A program made the position numbers and the translations under genes. Below are positions 58,976-64,000 of a stretch of 64,000 nucleotides of DNA, one piece after another. The notes beneath the pieces are model-generated. The model was given only the letters and a program-made list of their open reading frames with translations. It made no database searches and was not told where the DNA came from. Positions within the stretch are counted from its first letter, which is position 1, and each line of letters starts with the position of its first letter. This stretch comes from Toxonevra muliebris (Eukaryota; Arthropoda; Insecta; Diptera; Pallopteridae). Where the stretch lies: positions 30,213,890 to 30,277,889 of the forward strand of contig OY829328.1 of the NCBI GenBank assembly GCA_963691655.1, given 5' to 3'.

Positions 58976-59180
58976 CACAGGTGGATCTAGGGTGGGGGTT
59001 TTATCACGAATATCAGTGTTTTTGGTCACATGAAACGCGATTAGCAAAACAAACATGCATTCCTTGAAAAATTAATAGTTTTAATGTCTCCACAACAATC
59101 AGGCTGAAATATATTCAGCGGGTGGTGGGAAGGGGAGAGACCTTTGAATTAACAACCCCTGCCCCCCTTGGATACGCTTG
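58976..59180. mobile_element. Candidate hAT-like MITE
   Basis: Left CAGGTGGATCTAGGGTGGGG and inverse right CAAGCGTATCCAAGGGGGGC resemble each other and the CAGxGGCGGATCCAGG-type ends seen on many hAT elements. Possible decayed duplications are AGTGTAGG and AGTGTAAA. No coding capacity. About 200 bp. Confidence 0.4.
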
Positions 59181-60056
59181 AGTGTAAAGATGTCTGAGGG
59201 TGGAGGGTGGGTAAATGTATGAAAATGTGTGCTGGTTGTATAAATTCTTTTTAGATATTAATGTAGTAAGCTAAAACGTTACTGAAGCGTTAACTTGGTC
59301 AACGTAGTTGTCGTTGTCGACATTTCTGCTATTCTCACTCTTACTTCTTCTGGTTACACTAACTACATAGTAAAAAGCAAGTAGTCAATAAATACAAGTT
59401 TAGCGTCAATTTTAACATGTGATTTCACTAAGCGCTTTCGGTTTTTATTTTATTCCACAGCTCTCATGCCAAGTTTGATCAAATTTTTTCTGTGCATTCA
59501 CCACCCTCTATACCATATTTAATTTATTTATTTACGCTTTTAGCGTATAAATTTTCGATTTAGTTGCTTGTGCTTGTTGATGCTTATTTTCCAACAATAC
59601 AACTGCATGCATACACACACAAAACAAAAGACATTTTCCAAGTGCTAATGTTGTGCTGCGTGTCCACTCGTCCGTCTTTCTATTTATATCAATTCTGATA
59701 TCTGTTCATTTGTCGATTTGTCCACATTGTCTATCAGGCATTAGATTCAATTAAAATCGCCTTTGGGATGCATTAAAAATAGATGTAGAAGAATAAGAAA
59801 AGCAACGATATTGTTGTTGATAGTGATTGTGACAGTTTCGATGAAGAATAGCAAAAACTACAATTTTGTGATAGACAGTTCTATTTTTATTTAATTCGAT
59901 TTTTTGTTCACTTTATTCTCTTTTTCTCATTTTAATTCAATTAGCTTTGTTACAAAAGTTTCTAATGACATATTTTAACTTAAGTGAAGTATGTAGCAAC
60001 TATTTTACACACACCTACATTGATACGATTATGCATATATCTATTATATACTAAGG
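59181..60056. other. AT-rich non-coding stretch
   Basis: No gene or repeat that I can support beyond short G-rich words near 59195. Confidence 0.5.
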
Positions 60057-60189
60057 TACAGTGGTGGCCGTATCACTTGCAACTAAAATCTATTCTCCCC
60101 AAAGACCTTCAAAGCAGCGTGAGTACATCTCCCAAACTGCAAATAGGACCATATATTTAAAAAGAAAAATTATATGAAAACATGTATGG

Positions 60190-60914
60190 GCACACGCCAA
60201 GGTGGAGTTCTATTGCCGCCGCTCTGGAACCTAGTTGTAAACAAATTGCTCTTATGCCTAAAAGAAGCAGGATGTAGGGTTATTGCGTACGCGGATGTAT
60301 TTGTTCTATCACTCTCAGGTAAATATCTAAACACATTGTCAGAGTTAATTCAAGGAGGTCTCTCTATTTTAACTAACTGGTGCTTAATCTGTGGCCTTGA
60401 CATCAATCCAAACATAACGGAATTAGTTCTCTTCCCGAGAAAACACAAAATTCCCTCTTTTGACCCATCTACACTAAAGGAGGTTCCATTACTAAATGTT
60501 GAACAAGCCAAATACTTAGGTCTTATGCTAGACAGGAAGTTAAACTGGAAGCAAAGCATTCAAAACAGGTTTAAAAAGGAGTTAGTCGCGCTTTATTCCT
60601 CCCAACGTGCTATTGGAAGTAGATGGGGCTTACAACATAAAGCAAGTCTATGGCTGCATACAACTATAGTTAGACGATTACTGCTATACGGTGTAATGGT
60701 TTGGTGGACAGCCTTTGAGAAGGATATTCGCTGCAGAGAATTGGCTAAGGTGCAGAGAATGTGCCTACTGGTAACAGGGGCACTCAGAACTACACCTTCC
60801 AAAACCCTAGATACCATGCTTTATTTACTTCCTGTAGATCTTGCTGGCAAATATATAGCAAGAACTACAGTTATAAGGCTACGCACGGTCTCACAATGGG
60901 TACACTTTAGCTAA
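60190..60914 (+). pseudogene. LINE reverse transcriptase, C-terminal half
   Basis: Encodes the palm-to-thumb part of a LINE polymerase that copies RNA into DNA at the target site. GTRQGGVLLPPLWNLVVNKL matches GTPQGGVLSPLLWNLVxD. VIAYADVFVLSLSGK is the YADD catalytic site with the second Asp changed to Val. ITELVLFPRKHKIP, EAKYLGL-type QAKYLGLMLDRKLNWK and ALRTTPSKTLDTMLYLLPVD follow as in I/LOA-like elements. The frame is open from upstream MITE sequence (ATG 60174 is not native) to a stop at 60912-60914. The fingers and endonuclease are missing through 5' truncation. Confidence 0.85.
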
Positions 60915-60938
60915 GGGCATTCTAAAATTTTACCAAAT

Positions 60939-61430
60939 ATGGGTAGCCTGATAACCAAACCATCTTTTAATAACAAGATTATCACACGTATTCCTACCCG
61001 ACAGGAATTGGCGGAGGGGATGATTCAGCCAATGGATTTCATCCAGTTCTTTACAGATGGCTACAAGCTGAACGATAAAGTGGAAGGGGGTATCTTTGAA
61101 AACAGTCTGGACATTCAGATATCTTTTCGCCTTCCGTACCACTGCAGTGTATTTCAGGCAGACGTTTTGGCGATTAAAGAACTTGCTGACTGGCTAAAGT
61201 GCAGTACCTTATCACCATGTGATAACTGATAGTCAAACAGCCATAAAATCACTTGATAGTGTACTTACCACTTCTAAGGTGGTCGGTAACTGCCGACTAT
61301 CTCTTAACGAGATATCAGAACGGTTCAAGGTACAACTGTATTGGGAACCAGGGCACAGTGACATTCCGATGAGCTCGCAAGGCTAGGCACAACATTCCCT
61401 ATCTCATATATAAGCCACGATCCAGGTCTG
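60939..61430 (+). pseudogene. LINE RNase H domain, broken
   Basis: FFTDGYKLNDKVEGGIFENS holds the first catalytic Asp. CSVFQADVLAIKELADWLK is the usual QAEVLAIxxAAxWL block with the catalytic Glu changed to Asp. After a frameshift near 61220, ITDSQTAIKSLDSVLTTSKV gives the third acidic site. YWEPGHSDIP is then joined out of frame to DELARLGTTFPISYISHDPG; the GNCRA-type residues between them are deleted. The domain follows the polymerase as in I and LOA LINEs. Confidence 0.82.
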
Positions 61431-61826
61431 CCTTTGGCAACCTACAAATTAAATATATATAGCCAAATGTTAAACATAGCTAACCACAGATGGCGAAAAC
61501 ACATACGTGCTCCCATAGGAGATCGGAAACTCTTGCTTCTCTAAATAGATTATCTATTAGCAACATAGTGGCAATAATTACTGGACATTGTCTGATTGGT
61601 AGACTTGCCAGTAGTGCCCACAAATGGTTTTTGCAGGAGCTGCCTTAATGAGGAGGAAACGACTTTTCACGTCCTCTGTATCTGTCCAGCTCTTGCCAAA
61701 CGTAGAATGGCATCTTTAGGTCATCCTTTCTTCAGCAACCTAGCTGATCTCGAATCTGCTGATGTCAGAGATTTAGAGAAGTTTGTAAAAACTACAAATT
61801 GGTTTAATCCGTCTTCAGCAACCTAA
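61431..61826 (+). pseudogene. LINE ORF2 C-terminus
   Basis: After stops and shifts (61431-61595, including IVAIITGHCLIGRLASSAHK) the open frame 61596-61826 reads FCRSCLNEEETTFHVLCICP, ALAKRRMASLGHPFFSNLAD and LEKFVKTTNWF. The knuckle CxxC...HxxxC is intact. The last codons run into a tandem duplication that starts at 61814. Confidence 0.82.
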
Positions 61827-61896
61827 CTGACCTTGAATCTACTGATGTCAGTGATTCAAAGAAACTCATTAAACCACATAAGGTTCAATAAAGATT
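61731..61896 (+). repeat. 83-bp tandem duplication at the LINE C-terminus
   Basis: TTCAGCAACCTAGCTGATCT at 61731 recurs as TTCAGCAACCTAACTGACCT at 61814, and similarity continues for about 60 bases. The offset of 83 is not a multiple of three, so the second copy is out of frame. Several differences show it is not recent. Confidence 0.8.
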
Positions 61897-61919
61897 AAGG
61901 TAACTGTGAAAATAACTCA

Positions 61920-61987
61920 CGTGGTATTACAACGGACTTTATTGGCCTAAGTAAGTTCTATTACAGAACAGCCACCTAACCTAACCT
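61920..61987 (+). repeat. LINE 3' tail
   Basis: GTGGTATTACAACGGAC, TGGCCTAAGTAAGTTC and CAGCCACCTAACCTAACC, in the order of the tails at 38.7, 44.0 and 55.7 kb. Confidence 0.75.
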
Positions 61988-62159
61988 ATGTATGGTTCAA
62001 TTTATTTAAATTTTTATTTTATTTTTTTATTCAAATCTTGCTTGAGTCTTACAAAAATTCTAAAATACCTTCAAAAACTTGTTTATTTGCTACATATTAT
62101 GTTCTGATAACTTTCGGGAAACATAGATTCCAGTTGCAAATAATATGGCCACCACTGTA

Positions 62160-64000
62160 TGTTGCATTTTAACAATTTATTATATTAATGGTCCACTTGA
62201 CGTTAGCATAAAAACATCCCCACATACCAAGATACATAATTGAATTTTATAATAAATTGCTGGCCAATTATATGATCAATTTATTTTCTAATTAAACAAA
62301 TTGTTCTGTTTTGTGTGCTCTAAATCAAATTAGCCCAAAGTATTCCGAAAATTTGGTAGATACGCTCTTACCCAAGTAATAACCATCAGAAGCGATTCGA
62401 GAAAATTGTAGGTGATACCTTTCCTTTATTCCTTACTCATGAAAATGCAAAGACAAATATTCTCTAATAAGTATTGAAACTTAATTTTTGTTGCTTCTTT
62501 GAATAGTTTCTCCGCAAATAGATTAAGGTGTCGTTAAAAAAACTAAGAGCATATCAAGAGCTAATTATGGCTTTTCTTCCATCGTAACATCCAACATGGG
62601 TACAATAATTTACCAAGCTGTTACCCACGCCTCAGTTTTAATTTAACTTTTTAGAGAATTCTTTGATTAATTCTACCCCGCGCCCCCATTTTAGTAAACG
62701 AAATTTGCTTACATTGTTCTAAAAGAGATGGTACCTTCCGGAACATTGTAATCTGTCTTTTTTTGTGCCAAAAATTTTCTGGGGTGAAACCGCTTTATGC
62801 ACTTTGTGGTCAATGCAAAAACAATTTAAAAATATTTAAAAATTTTTAGTAGTTCTGAGTAAAAATCACTATTCGGGTTTGTCGAAAATTTGTCAATAAG
62901 AAATAAAAATAATTTTAAAAATTTATTCGTTAAAAATTAAATTTTATACTCATTTTTTTGGAAAGGATTTTTACAGAAACCGGAACGATTCGAATAAAAA
63001 CTGTGACGTTTTCTAATATTATTGAAAACCGGGGAATATCTCTTTAAACTGGGACGTCTGGTTACCTTAGTCAATGCTCACAACTAATACATAGTTGCTT
63101 AAGCATACTTACTTGCTAGATTTAATTACTCATTCCTTCCTCTCAGGAATTTTAATTTTTTCTATAATTATAAAGTTTTTTTCTTATGAAAAATAAGTTT
63201 TTAATGTGGACAATAAAGTATGGCATTGTAACATTAAAATAAATTTGCTCAGGCTGTGCTAGTAATCGTTTCTGTAAAAGAAAAATAAAAAATATGAAAG
63301 TTGATTTGCCAGTTAAACACACCAAAAATTAAATCACCTTTTTAAGCTACTAAAATTAAATCAAACAATTTTACTTCTTGCGTGTAACCTTAGATGCTCT
63401 CTCAGTAAGATATATTAGTTTGTACCACGTTTTCTACTTATTGAATAAATTAAAAAATAAAAATTGTCATTTCAAAAAAAAAAAAAAAAAAACAATTTAT
63501 TTGTATGTTGTGTTTTGTAATAAATATTGTATAATATAATATGAATAGGTAAATTTGTAGATAGATATTTGTGTATAATATAATAAATATTGTCTGAATA
63601 TATTAGAAAAAAATACATAATAATTTTAAATCATCCTACTACAACCAATTTTTGAGTAAATTTTATTTGACAAGATGCATTTTCTTTTTCTATTATTAAT
63701 AATTCAACTACTCATATTGAAGAAAACTAATAGAATGTACAATATGCATAGCTATTTTGTTTTTTTGTGAATATTTATATGTAGTTATATGTATTTATGT
63801 GTAAATATTAATATACTGTAAATAGTTGGTAGAGAAAAAAAAAACTGAAAAGAGTTTGGCTAAAACATGCACATCACTCTCTAGAGACTAGACTAGTATA
63901 TAGATCGTTTCAAAAGAATTGATATTTACGTAGTGAAGCGAGAGAGAGGTAGAAAATATCATATAATATAATATCATTTGTAGTTCGTTTTCATTAGATT
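62160..64000. other. AT-rich non-coding stretch
   Basis: No gene. Near 63036-63068 the sequence ends GGGACGTCTGGTTACC, which resembles the right end of the element at 17628-18182 (ACGTCTGGCTAC) and may be one terminus of a related element; I did not find its partner. An A-run lies near 63475-63491. Confidence 0.45.

Larger units (their letters stand above)
60190..61987 (+). mobile_element. 5'-truncated LINE (I/LOA-like) with 8-bp target duplication
   Basis: The LINE begins within the reverse transcriptase at GTRQGGVL and ends with the GTGGTATTACAACGG...GCCACCTAACCTAACC tail. It is flanked by ATGTATGG at 60182-60189 and 61988-61995. The start of homology to LINE protein coincides with the end of the left duplication, which supports the boundary. 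About 1.8 kb. Confidence 0.75.
60059..62157. mobile_element. Tc1-type MITE interrupted by a LINE
   Basis: Left CAGTGGTGGCCGTATCACTT and inverse right CAGTGGTGGCCATATTATTT agree at 31 of 38 bases over the longer TIR. Both are flanked by TA (60057-60058 and 62158-62159). Removing the LINE (60190-61987) and one 8-bp duplication leaves a MITE of 293 bp without coding capacity. Confidence 0.78.

Overview
The window looks like AT-rich nuclear DNA from a higher fly. A tephritid fruit fly is a reasonable guess, because rosa-type (DD41D-like) mariner remnants sit beside I/LOA-like LINE tails and tRNA-derived SINEs. I find no intact host gene, no convincing host exon, no bacterial-type operon and no CRISPR array. 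The sequence reads as intergenic or intronic DNA filled with decayed transposable elements. A 200-base run of N (39673-39872) interrupts a TA microsatellite. Nearly all open frames above 60 codons are chance frames in AT-rich DNA or broken transposon genes.

Layout. 0.1-3 kb: LINE 3' fragment, a reverse transcriptase motif A fragment and a hAT-like terminal-inverted-repeat (TIR) element. 5.6 kb: a G-run cluster. 7.3-8.1 kb: satellite-like region built from CGCAAA words. 9.3-11.8 kb: hAT-like non-autonomous element with an 8-bp target duplication, then a full-length but dead mariner with TIRs. 15.8-18.9 kb: a second mariner relic, a nested-palindrome MITE, a TIR element with ATCAGTAC subterminal repeats and a tRNA-like sequence. 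21.8-24.6 kb: three unrelated transposon coding fragments abut, followed by an RNase H relic and a pogo-like MITE. 26.7-30.7 kb: LINE, mariner and reverse transcriptase relics. 33-38.3 kb: a TIR element, one copy of an unclassified TAGTCA-rich repeat (inverted partner at 44 kb), a SINE tail and a roughly 150-170 bp tandem repeat. 38.7-39.3 kb: minus-strand LINE. 47-48.9 kb: internally deleted LINE. 51.5-53 kb: two SINEs and a Tc1-like relic. 53.9-56.9 kb: an unclassified DNA transposon with about 40-bp TIRs and repeated subterminal 20-mers, into which a tRNA-Glu-like SINE inserted (perfect 12-bp target duplication). 60-62.2 kb: a LINE inserted into a Tc1-type MITE.

How the parts relate. One 3' tail (core GTGGTATCACAATGG) occurs at the ends of several LINE copies and at the end of the SINE at 55.5 kb. 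This is the arrangement expected when a SINE is mobilised by a partner LINE. Every transposase and reverse transcriptase frame seen is broken, so no element here looks autonomous. The best candidate for something undescribed is the 53941-56890 transposon family with its nested SINE. The paired TAGTCA-rich repeats at 34 and 44 kb come next.
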